A stretch of 64,000 nt of DNA from Prevotella sp. Its GTDB lineage: Bacteria; Bacteroidota; Bacteroidia; Bacteroidales; Bacteroidaceae. The position numbers and the translations under genes are program-made. The stretch is taken from positions 62,001 through 126,000 of the forward strand of contig JAEEHW010000082.1 of NCBI GenBank assembly GCA_016281055.1, written 5' to 3'. The notes below the pieces were generated by a model. It ran no database searches. It worked only from the letters and a program-made list of their open reading frames with translations, and was not told where the DNA came from. Shown piece by piece: positions 20,593 through 31,639 of this stretch (within the stretch, counting starts at the first letter, position 1; each line of letters opens with the position of its first letter).

Positions 20593-22134
20593 ATGATTAA
20601 AGCTTTTGACAATTTGGAAGTATGGTGGGTGACTGGTGCACAGTTGCTCTACGGAGGTGACGCAGTGGTTGCTGTTGACGGTCACTCTAAGGAAATGGTG
20701 GATGGACTGAACAACAGCGGAATAATCCCCATAAAGGTAGTTTATAAGGGCACAGCCAACAGCTCTAAGGAAGTAGAGGACGTGATGAAGGCTGCCAACA
20801 ATGACGACAAGTGTGTGGGCATCATCACATGGATGCACACATTTTCGCCGGCTAAGATGTGGATAAAGGGCCTGCAGGCTTTGCAGAAGCCATTGCTGCA
20901 TTTCCATACACAGTATAATGCAGAGATTCCATGGGACACCATGGATATGGACTTCATGAACCTCAACCAGTCTGCTCACGGCGATATCGAGTTCGGACAC
21001 ATCTGCACCCGTATGCGTGTGCAGCGTAAGGTGGTTTGTGGCTATTGGAAGAGCGAGGACGTTCAGAAGAAGATTGCCGTTTGGGCACGCGTGGCAGCCG
21101 GTGTTGCCGATGCAAAGAACGTTCGCTGCCTGATGTTCGGTATGAACATGAACAACGTAGCAGTAACCGACGGTGACCGCGTTGAGTTTGAACAGCGCAT
21201 GGGATATCATGTGGATTACTATCCAGTCAGCTCGCTGATGGAATACTTCAAAAAGGTGACAGACGCTGAGGTTGACGAACTTGTAAAAGAATACAAGGAG
21301 CAATATACCATCAAGATAGACGAGAGTGGTATTGATGTATACTGGGAGAAGGTGAAGAATGCCGCCAAGGCAGAGATAGCACTGCGCCGTGTGCTTAAGG
21401 ACGAGGGTGCGACAGCTTTCACAACCAACTTCGACGACCTTGGTGATGCTGACATCAACGATCCTAATTTCGTAGGTTTCGACCAGATTCCAGGTCTTGC
21501 CTCACAGCGCTTGATGGCTGAAGGCTATGGCTTCGGTGCAGAGGGTGACTGGAAGACAGCATGTCTCTATCGCACACTCTGGGTAATCCAGCAGGGAATG
21601 CCGACTGGTTGTTCGTTCCTTGAGGATTATACTCTCAACTTCGCCGGCGACCGCTCATCATGTCTGCAGAGCCACATGCTTGAGGTTTGTCCGCTCATCG
21701 CAGTTGACAAACCGACATTGGAGGTTCATTTCCTCGGTATCGGCATACGCAAACAGCAGACTGCACGTCTTGTGTTCACGTCAAAGGTTGGTCGCGGCAT
21801 CAAGGCTACAGTCGTTGACTTGGGCAACCGTTTCCGCCTGATTTCTCAGGAGGTAGAGTGCATTGAGCCAAAACCAATGCCAAACCTGCCAGTGGCTTCA
21901 GCCCTTTGGGTTCCACAGCCAACATTTGAAATCGGTGCAGGTGCATGGATTCTTGCCGGTGGCACTCACCACAGTGCATTCTCTTACGACATCACAGAGG
22001 AATACTGGGATGATTTCGCAGAGATGCTCGGCATAGAGTATGTGAAGATAAACAAGCAGACAAACATTGCTGACTTCAAGCAGACACTCCGCAACAACGA
22101 AGTGTACTATATGTTGAACAAGGCACTGAAATAA
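20593..22134 (+). CDS. araA: L-arabinose isomerase
   Basis: EVWWVTGAQLLYGGD, GIITWMHTFSPAKMWIKGL, LHFHTQYNAEIPWDTMDMDFMNLNQSAHGDIEFG. Confidence 0.97.
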   Translation: MIKAFDNLEVWWVTGAQLLYGGDAVVAVDGHSKEMVDGLNNSGIIPIKVVYKGTANSSKEVEDVMKAANNDDKCVGIITWMHTFSPAKMWIKGLQALQKPLLHFHTQYNAEIPWDTMDMDFMNLNQSAHGDIEFGHICTRMRVQRKVVCGYWKSEDVQKKIAVWARVAAGVADAKNVRCLMFGMNMNNVAVTDGDRVEFEQRMGYHVDYYPVSSLMEYFKKVTDAEVDELVKEYKEQYTIKIDESGIDVYWEKVKNAAKAEIALRRVLKDEGATAFTTNFDDLGDADINDPNFVGFDQIPGLASQRLMAEGYGFGAEGDWKTACLYRTLWVIQQGMPTGCSFLEDYTLNFAGDRSSCLQSHMLEVCPLIAVDKPTLEVHFLGIGIRKQQTARLVFTSKVGRGIKATVVDLGNRFRLISQEVECIEPKPMPNLPVASALWVPQPTFEIGAGAWILAGGTHHSAFSYDITEEYWDDFAEMLGIEYVKINKQTNIADFKQTLRNNEVYYMLNKALK

Positions 22135-22140
22135 GACAGT

Positions 22141-23730
22141 ATGAGCGCAAAAGAAACAATACAAGCAGGTAAAGCCATTCTCGGTATCGAGTTTGGCTCT
22201 ACCCGTATTAAGGCTGTCCTCATTGATGAGGACAACAAGCCTATCGCCCAAGGCTCACACGAATGGGAGAACCAACTTGTTGACGGACTGTGGACATACA
22301 GTATAGAGGCTATATGGTATGGTCTTCAGGATTGCTATGCCGAACTGCGCAAGGATGTGACAAAACAGTATGACTGTGAGATAGAGAATCTCGCTGCCAT
22401 AGGTTTCTCTGCCATGATGCACGGTTACATGGCTTTCAACGAGCAGCAGCAGATACTTGTGCCATTCCGCACATGGCGCAACACCAACACTGGCAAGGCT
22501 GCGGCAGAACTCTCGCAGTTGTTTAACTATAACATTCCACTGCGCTGGAGTATCAGCCACCTTTATGAGGCTATACTCGACAACGAGGAGCACGTAAAGG
22601 ATATCAAATACCTTACCACTTTGGCTGGTTACGTACACTGGCAGGTGACAGGACAGTTCGTATTGGGTGTTGGTGATGCCTCTGGTATGATTCCAGTTGA
22701 TCCAGCCACCAAGACATACGATGCGGAGATGGTTAAGAAATTCGATGACCTCATCGCTCCGAAAGGATTCTCTTGGAAACTCCTTGATATTCTGCCGAAG
22801 TCATTGAATGCAGGTGAGAATGCAGGATTCCTTTCTCCAGAAGGAGCCAAGAAACTTGACGTGTCAGGCCATCTGAAACCTGGTTGCCCTGTATGTCCTC
22901 CAGAAGGTGATGCAGGAACAGGTATGGTAGCGACAAACGCAGTGAAGCAACGTACAGGTAACGTAAGTGCCGGCACATCTTCATTCTCGATGATTGTCTT
23001 GGAGAAGCCTCTGAGCAAGCCTTACGAAATGATTGACATGGTGACGACCCCCGATGGTTCGTTGGTTGCCATGGTTCACTGCAACAACTGCACCAGCGAC
23101 ATTAATGCTTGGGTAGGGCTATTCAAGGAATACCAGCAGTTGCTCGGCGTGCCAGTGGATATGAACGAGTTGTATGGCAAACTCTTCAACAAGGCTCTTG
23201 AAGGTGATGCTGACTGTGGTGGCCTGATGGCATACAACTATGTCAGCGGTGAGCCGGTGACAGGTCTTGCCGAAGGTCGCCCGATGTTTGTACGTTCAGC
23301 CAATGATAAGTTCAACCTTGCCAATTTCATGCGTGCCCATCTTTATGGTGCTATTGGCGTGCTGAAGATAGGTAACGACATTTTGTTCAAGGATGAAATG
23401 ATACGTGTTGATCGCATCACTGGTCATGGCGGATATTTCAAGACCGCCGGTGTAGGTCAGCGTATGCTTGCCGCTGCACTTAATTCGCCAATCTCTGTCA
23501 TGGAGACAGCAGGTGAAGGTGGTGCATGGGGAATAGCTTTGTTGGCAGCCTATTTGATCAAGAATAATGGCAAGAACCTCGCAGACTATCTTGAAGATGT
23601 CGTCTTTGCAGGCAACACAGGTGTGTCTGTTGCTCCTACAGCAGAAGATGTAGCAGGCTTTGAGAGGTATATAGAGAATTATAAACAGTGTCTGCCTATT
23701 GAGCAGTCTGCTGTAGAAAACAAGAAATAG
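22141..23730 (+). CDS. FGGY-family carbohydrate kinase, probable ribulokinase
   Basis: ILGIEFGSTRIKAVLID, FGGY C-terminal GHGGYFKTAGVGQRMLAAAL; 6 bp after araA. Confidence 0.9.
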   Translation: MSAKETIQAGKAILGIEFGSTRIKAVLIDEDNKPIAQGSHEWENQLVDGLWTYSIEAIWYGLQDCYAELRKDVTKQYDCEIENLAAIGFSAMMHGYMAFNEQQQILVPFRTWRNTNTGKAAAELSQLFNYNIPLRWSISHLYEAILDNEEHVKDIKYLTTLAGYVHWQVTGQFVLGVGDASGMIPVDPATKTYDAEMVKKFDDLIAPKGFSWKLLDILPKSLNAGENAGFLSPEGAKKLDVSGHLKPGCPVCPPEGDAGTGMVATNAVKQRTGNVSAGTSSFSMIVLEKPLSKPYEMIDMVTTPDGSLVAMVHCNNCTSDINAWVGLFKEYQQLLGVPVDMNELYGKLFNKALEGDADCGGLMAYNYVSGEPVTGLAEGRPMFVRSANDKFNLANFMRAHLYGAIGVLKIGNDILFKDEMIRVDRITGHGGYFKTAGVGQRMLAAALNSPISVMETAGEGGAWGIALLAAYLIKNNGKNLADYLEDVVFAGNTGVSVAPTAEDVAGFERYIENYKQCLPIEQSAVENKK

Positions 23731-23744
23731 TATATGCCACAAAT

Positions 23745-23787
23745 AAAAAATCCCGAAGCGTTGATTTCGTAACGTTTCGGGATTTTT
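23745..23787 (+). terminator. Intrinsic terminator after FGGY kinase
   Basis: aaaaaatcccgaagcgtt / aacgtttcgggatttttt stem. Confidence 0.9.
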
Positions 23788-23804
23788 TTATTTGAGAGTT
23801 CGTT

Positions 23805-24515
23805 TTATCGTATTGTTACCATGGTGGCTCCAAAGCCATACTGTTGAAACGAAGCATCCTGCCACTGACAATGACTATAGTCGCGACGCAGTTCTGAGAG
23901 TATGGCGCGACGCAGTACGCCATCACCATTGCCGTGTATGAATACTATGTGGCGTCCTTTGTCTTTCAAATGTTCTTTCATAGTGCGGCGGAATACGTCA
24001 AGTTGGTATTCCTTTATGTCTGTAGCATTCATGCCTGCCGTTGTGTCGAGTAGTTCCGTGGCATGCAGGTCTATCTCCAAGATACCATCAGCAGTGTCCT
24101 GCTTGATATGTTTCTTGGTTTCTGTCACCTTGATATTGCTGTCTTTAAGTCGTTCACGCAGTGATTTTGCACTTTCCAATTCCTCTATGCGTAATTGAAG
24201 TCTCTTTACAGTGCGTTCCAGATGAGCGATGCGCTCCTCTATGTTGATATACGCAGTATGAGGCGTTGGCACATTGTTGGCTTGCTTGTATTCAGAGTCT
24301 TCAGCCTGTTCCGCTACTTTACTGCCTGCATTGCTGTTATTCAGTTTACGTTCGGCAGAATCTACGAGAACCACTTCCTGTTCGCGTACTGGTACTTCAA
24401 AACCATCTTCATCCTCGACCAATACTATGTTTCCTTTTTGGAAACCGCTAATCCTGCCGCCTCCCACATCGTTAAGGAAGCGCACCTTGTCTCCTATATT
24501 AAGAATTTGATTCAT
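23805..24515 (-). CDS. DUF2027/Smr-domain protein
   Basis: GDKVRFLNDVGGGRISGF N-terminus; C-terminal EIDLHATELL...HIVFIHGNGDGVLRRAILSELRRDY. Confidence 0.88.
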   Translation of the reverse strand: MNQILNIGDKVRFLNDVGGGRISGFQKGNIVLVEDEDGFEVPVREQEVVLVDSAERKLNNSNAGSKVAEQAEDSEYKQANNVPTPHTAYINIEERIAHLERTVKRLQLRIEELESAKSLRERLKDSNIKVTETKKHIKQDTADGILEIDLHATELLDTTAGMNATDIKEYQLDVFRRTMKEHLKDKGRHIVFIHGNGDGVLRRAILSELRRDYSHCQWQDASFQQYGFGATMVTIR

Positions 24516-24541
24516 CTCCTTTATTGTCTATTGTATATTGA

Positions 24542-25306
24542 CTACATGAACAATCTGCTTGAATCGAATACGGGACCCTCAGTACATACACATACGTTGC
24601 CCTTGTCTTTAGTCTTTTCTACACAACAGAGACAGGCACCAAGCCCACATGCCATCTTGTTCTCAAGACTTACTTCGCAAGATATATTTAGTTGTTCTGC
24701 CAGTCGTGCTACAGCCTTCATCATAGGCATTGGACCGCAGGTAGAGATGAACTTGAATTTTTCTTGTTGCCAGATGCTGTGATTGGTGACGAAGCCTTTT
24801 TCTCCCTCTGTACCATCTTCTGTGGTTATGAATACGCGGCCGTATTCAATAAAACGGTCAAGCATCAGCAGGTCTTTCTTGGAACGTGCACCGAGCAAAA
24901 AGGTTGGTTTGCCGCCTGCTTCGCATATTTTCTTGCCGAGATAGAGTAGGGGGGCAACACCTACACCGCCGCCTACCAGCAGTCTGTCTTCTGCTGGTGA
25001 CAAACTAAATCCATTTCCTAATGGCAACATTACGTTCAGTGTGTCACCACTTTTCAGTTGTGCCATATGGCGTGTGCCGTCACCAACCACGGCTACCAGT
25101 AGATGCAACTCATTCTTTTCTTCGTCAACATTATTTATAGAAATGGGGCGACGCAAGAAAGTGTTGGGTGAATCGTCAACCCTGACTTCTACAAATTGTC
25201 CTGGTAGCATTTGTGGCAGAGGCTCTGAATGCGTCAGACGTATTAGTACATATTTCTCGTTAATGTGTTCAACGGCCTTCACCGTGAGATCTTTACAATA
25301 TTTCAT
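24542..25306 (-). CDS. pyrK: Dihydroorotate dehydrogenase electron transfer subunit
   Basis: FLRRPISINNVD; LLVGGGVGVAPLLYLGKKI; CGLGACLCCVEKT Fe-S motif. Confidence 0.9.
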   Translation of the reverse strand: MKYCKDLTVKAVEHINEKYVLIRLTHSEPLPQMLPGQFVEVRVDDSPNTFLRRPISINNVDEEKNELHLLVAVVGDGTRHMAQLKSGDTLNVMLPLGNGFSLSPAEDRLLVGGGVGVAPLLYLGKKICEAGGKPTFLLGARSKKDLLMLDRFIEYGRVFITTEDGTEGEKGFVTNHSIWQQEKFKFISTCGPMPMMKAVARLAEQLNISCEVSLENKMACGLGACLCCVEKTKDKGNVCVCTEGPVFDSSRLFM

Positions 25307-25393
25307 TTTTATTTAAGAGTTATGAATTAAGGTTGTCATATTTCGTTTTCTCTCGGATTTGTTAATCGTACAGTCTTAACTCTTTATTTATAA

Positions 25394-26845
25394 TCATATT
25401 TTTTTGATTATTTCTGTAACCAATTGCCATATTTTGTCAACGGTAGGGATGAGCAGTCGCTCATCGGGTGAGTGTACGCCGCGCATTGTGGGGCCGAGGG
25501 ACAGCATGTCGAGGTTGGGGTATCGTTCAGCGAACAATCCGCACTCCAAACCAGCATGTATGCCTATTACCTTTGGTGCTTTTCCAAACAAATCATTGTA
25601 GCACTGTACAGCAACTGAGCGCAGATGACTTTCGGTGCGCATCTTCCATGCAGGATAACCGTCGCTATGGGTTATGGTGTCGGCGCCTGCCAGTTCGAAC
25701 ACAGAACGTATGGTGTTTACAATGTTTTCAAGGTTGCTCATTACGCTGGAACGCTGACTGCATACTATAGAGCATGATGTTTCGGTGGTACAAATGGAAG
25801 CAAGGTTGCTTGACGTTTCAGTGATGTCGCCCAATATGGTGTCCTGTACTACAGAGTACACTCCGTTATCTACAGCCTGCAAGGCAAGGATGATGCGCTT
25901 ACTGAGGTCTGCAGGCATTACAGGTGTTGTATCTGTGCTTTCCATGTGCCATTGTATGGATGGTTCTGTAACGTGAAATTCCTCTTCAACCTCTGTGGAG
26001 AACACGTTCCAGTCCACTCTTGCTGTTTCTTTTTCACTGAATGGCACGGCGAAGGTTATGCTTCCGTCGCGTGGTATGGCGTTGTGCAGTTTGCCGCTGT
26101 TGAACTGTGCCAGCAATACAGGCATCTTCTTTTGTTCTTTATAAAGGAAACGCGCCAGTAATTTGATGGCATTTGCACGCTTCTTGTTAATGTCGTCACC
26201 AGAGTGTCCTCCTGTCAGTCCTTTGACGGATGCTTTGAGAAAGAAATAATCTTTTCCAACACTCATGTACGAAGTATTCCATGTAGCGGTGGTCGTTTTT
26301 CCACCTGCACATGAAACATAGAACAGTCCCTCATCTTCAGAATCAAGATTGAGCAGCATATTGCCTTTCAGCATATCTCCCTTCAAGCTGTGCGCTCCGG
26401 TCAGACCAGTTTCTTCGTCGCGTGTGAAAAGACACTCCAAGGGACCATGCTCTATGTCGCTTGCATCAAGCAGTGCCAGTTCGATAGCGCAGCCTATGCC
26501 GTCATCAGCGCCGAGTGTGGTTCCCTCGGCCTTCAGCCATTCTCCGTCAATGTACGACTTTATAGGGTCTTTGAGAAAGTCTATATCGTAATCTACGAGT
26601 TTGTCGCACACCATATCCATGTGACTCTGTAATATAATGGTGGGACGTTCCTCCATGCCTTTGGTGGCAGGTTTGCGTATCAGTACGTTGCCGGCATCGT
26701 CAATAATGGTTTCCAATGATCGGCTCTCGCCAAAAGCTTTGAGGTAAGCAATCATCTGCTCCTCATGCTTTGATGGACGCGGTATATTGTTTATCTCTGA
26801 GAAAAAATGAAAGACTCTTTCGGGTTTTAAGTCTTTTTTAGTCAT
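25394..26845 (-). CDS. pepD: Aminoacyl-histidine dipeptidase (PepD family)
   Basis: ILQSHMDMVCDK, GTTLGADDGIGCAI, IHAGLECGLF. Confidence 0.95.
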   Translation of the reverse strand: MTKKDLKPERVFHFFSEINNIPRPSKHEEQMIAYLKAFGESRSLETIIDDAGNVLIRKPATKGMEERPTIILQSHMDMVCDKLVDYDIDFLKDPIKSYIDGEWLKAEGTTLGADDGIGCAIELALLDASDIEHGPLECLFTRDEETGLTGAHSLKGDMLKGNMLLNLDSEDEGLFYVSCAGGKTTTATWNTSYMSVGKDYFFLKASVKGLTGGHSGDDINKKRANAIKLLARFLYKEQKKMPVLLAQFNSGKLHNAIPRDGSITFAVPFSEKETARVDWNVFSTEVEEEFHVTEPSIQWHMESTDTTPVMPADLSKRIILALQAVDNGVYSVVQDTILGDITETSSNLASICTTETSCSIVCSQRSSVMSNLENIVNTIRSVFELAGADTITHSDGYPAWKMRTESHLRSVAVQCYNDLFGKAPKVIGIHAGLECGLFAERYPNLDMLSLGPTMRGVHSPDERLLIPTVDKIWQLVTEIIKKI

Positions 26846-26940
26846 AATTTACTTTTTTTATAATACTAAATTCAGTTTTTATTACTAACTTTGCAAAATT
26901 AATAAAAAAAACGAAAACAAACAAACTTTATAACGATAAA

Positions 26941-27558
26941 ATGACAAAGAAAAATCTTTATGGTGTGATTGCTGTAGCAGCAGTTGCCCTTGTTTCGCTC
27001 AACTCATGTGACAAATCTCCAAAGGCTGATAAGCCGGAAGCTAAGCAAACTGCTCCAACTGAGCTTAAGATTGCATATGTGGAGGTAGATTCGCTCATGA
27101 CGCAGTATGAGTTCTGCAAGGAGTACTCTTTGATTCTTGAGAAGAAGAGTCAGAATATTCAGGCAACCTTGCAGCAGAAGGGACAGGCTCTGCAGTCTGC
27201 AGCAGCAAATTTCCAGCAGAAACTGCAGCAGAATGCTTATACCCGAGAGCAGGCAGAGCAGATACAGGCAGGCCTGCAGAAGCAAAATGCTGATATTGAA
27301 GCTTTGCAGCAGCGTCTGGGTGCTGAGTTCCAAGAGGAAACAAACAAGTTCAATGCCGCTTTGCATGACTCTCTGCAGCATTTCATTGCTAAGTATAATA
27401 AAGATAAGAAATATACCATGATTCTGTCTAAGTCTGGAGATAATATCCTTTATGCCGACAAGGGCATTGACATCACCAACGAAGTAATCGCTGGTTTGAA
27501 CAAGGGGTATAAGAAAGGCGCAACGAAGACAGAAGACAAGGCTAAGACAAAGAAGTGA
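26941..27558 (+). CDS. OmpH/Skp-family periplasmic chaperone-like lipoprotein
   Basis: MTKKNLYGVIAVAAVALVSLNSCDK; coiled-coil Q-rich; KIAYVEVDSLMTQYEFCKEYS. Confidence 0.88.
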   Translation: MTKKNLYGVIAVAAVALVSLNSCDKSPKADKPEAKQTAPTELKIAYVEVDSLMTQYEFCKEYSLILEKKSQNIQATLQQKGQALQSAAANFQQKLQQNAYTREQAEQIQAGLQKQNADIEALQQRLGAEFQEETNKFNAALHDSLQHFIAKYNKDKKYTMILSKSGDNILYADKGIDITNEVIAGLNKGYKKGATKTEDKAKTKK

Positions 27559-28538
27559 AGGAGATTCACTGGGGCTTCATCGGATGTGGTGAAGTGACGG
27601 AGAAGAAGAGTGGACCGGCGTTCAATGTAGTCGAGGGTTCGCGTGTCGTTGCGGTGATGAGTCGCAATGCCGATAAGGCACGTTCATATGCTGAACGGCG
27701 CGGTATCCCGCGATGGTATGCTGATGCGCAGGCATTGGTAGACGACCCAGATGTGAATGCCGTGTATATTGCAACACCACCATCAAGCCATGCCACGTAT
27801 GCCATTATGGCTATGCGTGCAGGTAAACCTGTCTATATAGAGAAACCTTTGGCGGCATCGTATGATGACTGTGCACGTGTGAATCATGTTTCAAAAGAAA
27901 CTGGTGTGCCGTGTTTTGTGGCATACTATCGTCGCTATCTGCCTTATTTCTTGCGAGTGGGAGAGATATTGCAGAAAGGAATCATCGGTAAGGTGTTGAA
28001 TGTCCAGATTCGTTTTGCCTGTCCGCCGCGTCAGGTAGACTACAATGCTCCGGAGGAACGTCCGTGGCGCATACAGCCGGATATTGCCGGAGGAGGTTAT
28101 TTCTATGATCTCGCACCACATCAACTGGATCTATTGCAACAGTATTTCGGCGTTATTGTACATGCAGAAGGTTTTTCTGCCAATCTCGGAGGACTGTATC
28201 AGGCAGAAGACACAGTCAGCGCCAGTTTCGTTTTCGAAAATGGTTTGCCGGGTAGCGGTTCGTGGTGCTTTGCCGGTCATGAGGCTGGTCGTGAAGATCG
28301 CATAGAATTGATAGGTACGGAAGGCATATTGTGCTTCTCTGTGTTTGATTACGATCCCATTCGATTGCATACCTCTGATGGAATCATGGAAATTGCTGTG
28401 GAGAATCCTCCATACGTGCAGTTGCCGCTCATACGTGCGGTTGTTGAGACTCTGCAAGGACGTGGTGACTGTCAGTGTACAGCACTTAGTGCAACACCCA
28501 CCAACTGGGTGCTTGACAGGATATTGGGTAAATTTTAA
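27555..28538 (+). CDS. Gfo/Idh/MocA-family oxidoreductase
   Basis: WGFIGCGEVTEKKSGPAFN, VYIATPPSSHATYAIMAMRAGKPVYIEKPLA; GTGA overlap with upstream gene. Confidence 0.92.
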   Translation: MKEIHWGFIGCGEVTEKKSGPAFNVVEGSRVVAVMSRNADKARSYAERRGIPRWYADAQALVDDPDVNAVYIATPPSSHATYAIMAMRAGKPVYIEKPLAASYDDCARVNHVSKETGVPCFVAYYRRYLPYFLRVGEILQKGIIGKVLNVQIRFACPPRQVDYNAPEERPWRIQPDIAGGGYFYDLAPHQLDLLQQYFGVIVHAEGFSANLGGLYQAEDTVSASFVFENGLPGSGSWCFAGHEAGREDRIELIGTEGILCFSVFDYDPIRLHTSDGIMEIAVENPPYVQLPLIRAVVETLQGRGDCQCTALSATPTNWVLDRILGKF

Positions 28539-28542
28539 GGTT

Positions 28543-29655
28543 TTGAGGATAGCGCTTTTAAATATTATGTTAATAGCAACGCTCACACTGTCTGCTCAAA
28601 CAGACAGCGTGGGCGTTGTCGCTAATGACACTTTACCAAAAAAGAAATTGAACTGGTTTAAACGTGCCTATATGTTTGCAGATCGTGTGTTGTCACCGCC
28701 TCGTGATACTAATTATGTGGATACGCAGCAGCAATACAACTGGTGTGCAGAGGTACAGTTGTCGGGGCGCTTTGAACAGTTTCAACTTGATGCCGGTGAT
28801 GATTTTAATCTGAGGGTTACGCCGAAGTGGCGTACTCGCATTGGACCGTTCTTTGGTTGGCGTTTTGCTTTCCTCGGATACAACATTGACTTGAAATCCA
28901 TATTTCTGAACGATGACGACACAGACCTTAGTGCTTCCATATATTCCGCTGCTTTCGGTCTTGATTTGTTCTATCGTCGTGTTGGTGGAAACTACAATGT
29001 CAAGAATTTGACAATCAAGGGCAAAGACTACAGTCCCTTGTTGCATGACCATCCCTTTGACGGCATCAAGGTGGGCATGACACGAATAAGTTTCTACTAT
29101 GTCATGAACTACAAACATTTCTCGCATCAGGCGGCCTACAGTCAGGCGAATCGTCAGTTGCGCTCCGCTGGCTCACCAATAGTAGGCATATCATATGCCC
29201 ATAACCGTATGAGTATGGATTGGGATAAGTTTGCAAATATGGTGAGTGACATTAACAAGACCGAGTACACTTCGAATACCTTGTATGGTCAGCAGAAAAA
29301 CGATGAGTTTTCGCTGACTGGTGGTTATGGGTATAACTGGGTGTTTGCCAAGAACTGGCTTGCAGGCGCAGAACTGACAGGTTCGTTAGGGTATCTACTT
29401 CAGCATACTGCTACGAAGACTAAAGACTATAGTGAAGAGGGAAACGAACAAGGTAACTTCATAAAGTCGTTTGAGGACTTCAGCAAAAAGAATATTGCTT
29501 TCAATGGCACGTTGCGCATGGTCGTTCTCTACAATAATGGCCCGTGGTTCTTTGGTACACAGGGCTATCTATTCTATTATCAATATGGTAATGGCCTTAT
29601 GATGACTCGCAATATGCTCGGATCAGTGTACCTGTATGTCGGTTTCAATTTCTGA
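28543..29655 (+). CDS. DUF4421-like secreted protein
   Basis: MRIALLNIMLIATLTLSAQTD signal peptide from TTG 28543 (ATG 28567 alternative); beta-barrel-like C-terminus YLYVGFNF. Confidence 0.7.
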   Translation: MRIALLNIMLIATLTLSAQTDSVGVVANDTLPKKKLNWFKRAYMFADRVLSPPRDTNYVDTQQQYNWCAEVQLSGRFEQFQLDAGDDFNLRVTPKWRTRIGPFFGWRFAFLGYNIDLKSIFLNDDDTDLSASIYSAAFGLDLFYRRVGGNYNVKNLTIKGKDYSPLLHDHPFDGIKVGMTRISFYYVMNYKHFSHQAAYSQANRQLRSAGSPIVGISYAHNRMSMDWDKFANMVSDINKTEYTSNTLYGQQKNDEFSLTGGYGYNWVFAKNWLAGAELTGSLGYLLQHTATKTKDYSEEGNEQGNFIKSFEDFSKKNIAFNGTLRMVVLYNNGPWFFGTQGYLFYYQYGNGLMMTRNMLGSVYLYVGFNF

Positions 29656-29705
29656 TATTTAGATGCATAAAAATGCGAAAAGGCGCATAGGCGTTTTCTA
29701 TAATG

Positions 29706-31001
29706 TTAATCAGAAGCGATACTGTCGCATTTGTTTAGTTCTCCCATGAAAGTTTGTGGTTGTAATGCATGGAGACAGAAATTGTCTTGCCATGCTCTGC
29801 CGTTTTCTACACCGCAACCATTGTTCATGATGGCATAGGCTATGAGATGGTTGTCTTTTCCTATGAAATACCCTGCAAGTGTACTGATACCGCCCTCACG
29901 GGTAAGAGTGCCTGTCTTTCCGCGCAACTTGCCCATGATGTCAGGATGGTGCATGCGTTTATACAGTGTGCCATCAACACCAGCCAATGGCATGTCGTTA
30001 ATGACTTCGTTGTATATATATGGTCGTTCATAACAATATATTAATAGTTTTACAAGCAGGTCGGTGGTAAGCTTGTCGTTAGGACATAAACCGCATCCGT
30101 CATCTATATTGCATACCATTGATGGTTCAACATTCAATTCGTTGCGCAGGAATGTGAGTAGTTGCAATTTACCGTTTTCGCGATAATGACCATTCTTGTC
30201 ATATAAGTATCCTAGAGGATATAGCAGCGCTTCTGCATTAATGTTTGATGATACCTTTAGTGATTTCTCTACCATGGAGTGCAGGCTGTTTCTGTTCTCT
30301 GCAATAAGGTTGGTTTTTTTCGGATTGAGTTTGCCATACATTATTTCTCCGTCAATATGTGTAATGCCTCGTGCATGCATGGCTGATGCCATTTCTTTTT
30401 TGACACGTTCAAAACCATGTAATAATATTCCCATGTATCGTGTGCGCAGATCTCCTATAACCCAGTGCTCCTCATGATTCATTGGACTAGTGAACATCAA
30501 GTCCAAAAGAACGTCCCCCTTGACGTATGAGATTCCTTTGTGTTTTAGTTCGTCAAGGAGTAGGTTTAATGTGTCACGGTTGAAAGCGGCGTCAAATTGT
30601 GTCTTGAGAATTAGATTTCCTACTAGTGTGTCGCCTTTGACATCGCCTGATATGTATAATCTGTTGCGCAGTGGCATATTGGCACCCATATAACGTAATA
30701 CTGCGGTGCAGGTGAGAATTTTCATACATGATGCAGGGCTCATAAGTGAGTCTTTGTTGTATGAATATATTTCTTTTTGCGCTGTTATGTCATAAACCTC
30801 TATGCCAAGGCAACCGTCTATGGGATTGTTGATGAGAAATGAGTCTATTCTACTTTTCAGATTTATGTCAATAGGCGGTAGTGTGATGGTATCTGCTTTT
30901 TTACCCCATAATTTTTCGCCGCAACTTTTCGTATTTAAGAATGCAGTTACGGCGAGAAGTGTAATTACTAAAACAATTAGGAATGATATAATTTTTTTCA
31001 A
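29706..31001 (-). CDS. dacB: D-alanyl-D-alanine carboxypeptidase / PBP4 (DacB, S13)
   Basis: DSLMSPASCMKILTCTAVL (SxxK), VSSNINAEALL, GKLRGKTGTLT. Confidence 0.88.
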   Translation of the reverse strand: MKKIISFLIVLVITLLAVTAFLNTKSCGEKLWGKKADTITLPPIDINLKSRIDSFLINNPIDGCLGIEVYDITAQKEIYSYNKDSLMSPASCMKILTCTAVLRYMGANMPLRNRLYISGDVKGDTLVGNLILKTQFDAAFNRDTLNLLLDELKHKGISYVKGDVLLDLMFTSPMNHEEHWVIGDLRTRYMGILLHGFERVKKEMASAMHARGITHIDGEIMYGKLNPKKTNLIAENRNSLHSMVEKSLKVSSNINAEALLYPLGYLYDKNGHYRENGKLQLLTFLRNELNVEPSMVCNIDDGCGLCPNDKLTTDLLVKLLIYCYERPYIYNEVINDMPLAGVDGTLYKRMHHPDIMGKLRGKTGTLTREGGISTLAGYFIGKDNHLIAYAIMNNGCGVENGRAWQDNFCLHALQPQTFMGELNKCDSIASD

Positions 31002-31037
31002 TCTATTCTCCTTTCACGTTTTGACTATGACAAAAAA

Positions 31038-31072
31038 AAGTAGGGGCAAATATCAATTATTTGCCCCTACTT
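31038..31072 (-). terminator. Intrinsic terminator
   Basis: aagtaggggcaaat / atttgcccctactt. Confidence 0.75.
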
Positions 31073-31078
31073 ATACTA

Positions 31079-31639
31079 TTATTTCTTGAAATAGCGGTTG
31101 TAGAGACCTTCGAAGCCTTTTCCATGGCGTGCCTCGTCTTTTGCCATTTCGTGTACGGTGTCATGTATTGCATCCCAGCCCTGTGCTTTAGCATTCTTGG
31201 CGATGCGGAACTTGTCTTCGCATGCTCCAGCCTCAGCGTTCATGCGCTTCTCGACATTGGTCTTTGTGTCCCATACTACGTCGCCCAACAGTTCAGCAAA
31301 TTTGCTGGCATGTTCAGCTTCCTCCCATGCGTAGCGTTTGAACGCTTCTGCAATCTCCGGGTAGCCTTCCCGGTCAGCCTGACGGCTCATGGCAAGATAC
31401 ATACCTACTTCGGTGCATTCTCCCATCCAGTGAGCGTTGAGGTCTTTGCGCATCTCGTCATCGATGCCATATTCATTGGCTATGCCTATTACATGCTCTT
31501 GTACGAATTTTATGCCGCCTTCTGCAGCTTCTAGTTCCTTGAACTTTGATGCAGGAACTTTACATTGTGGACATCTTTCAGGTGGTTCTGGTCCTTCGTG
31601 TATGTATCCACATACGGTGCAGATGAATTTTTTGTTCAT
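31079..31639 (-). CDS. Reverse rubrerythrin-type (N-terminal rubredoxin) peroxidase
   Basis: [22 protein letters not shown] at N-terminus, then EHVIG...[13 protein letters not shown] and [13 protein letters not shown]. Confidence 0.92.
   Translation of the reverse strand: MNKKFICTVCGYIHEGPEPPERCPQCKVPASKFKELEAAEGGIKFVQEHVIGIANEYGIDDEMRKDLNAHWMGECTEVGMYLAMSRQADREGYPEIAEAFKRYAWEEAEHASKFAELLGDVVWDTKTNVEKRMNAEAGACEDKFRIAKNAKAQGWDAIHDTVHEMAKDEARHGKGFEGLYNRYFKK

Noticed and set aside
20584-21303. 239-aa minus-strand ORF over araA
   Set aside because: Fully antisense to araA; His/Cys-rich low-plausibility translation
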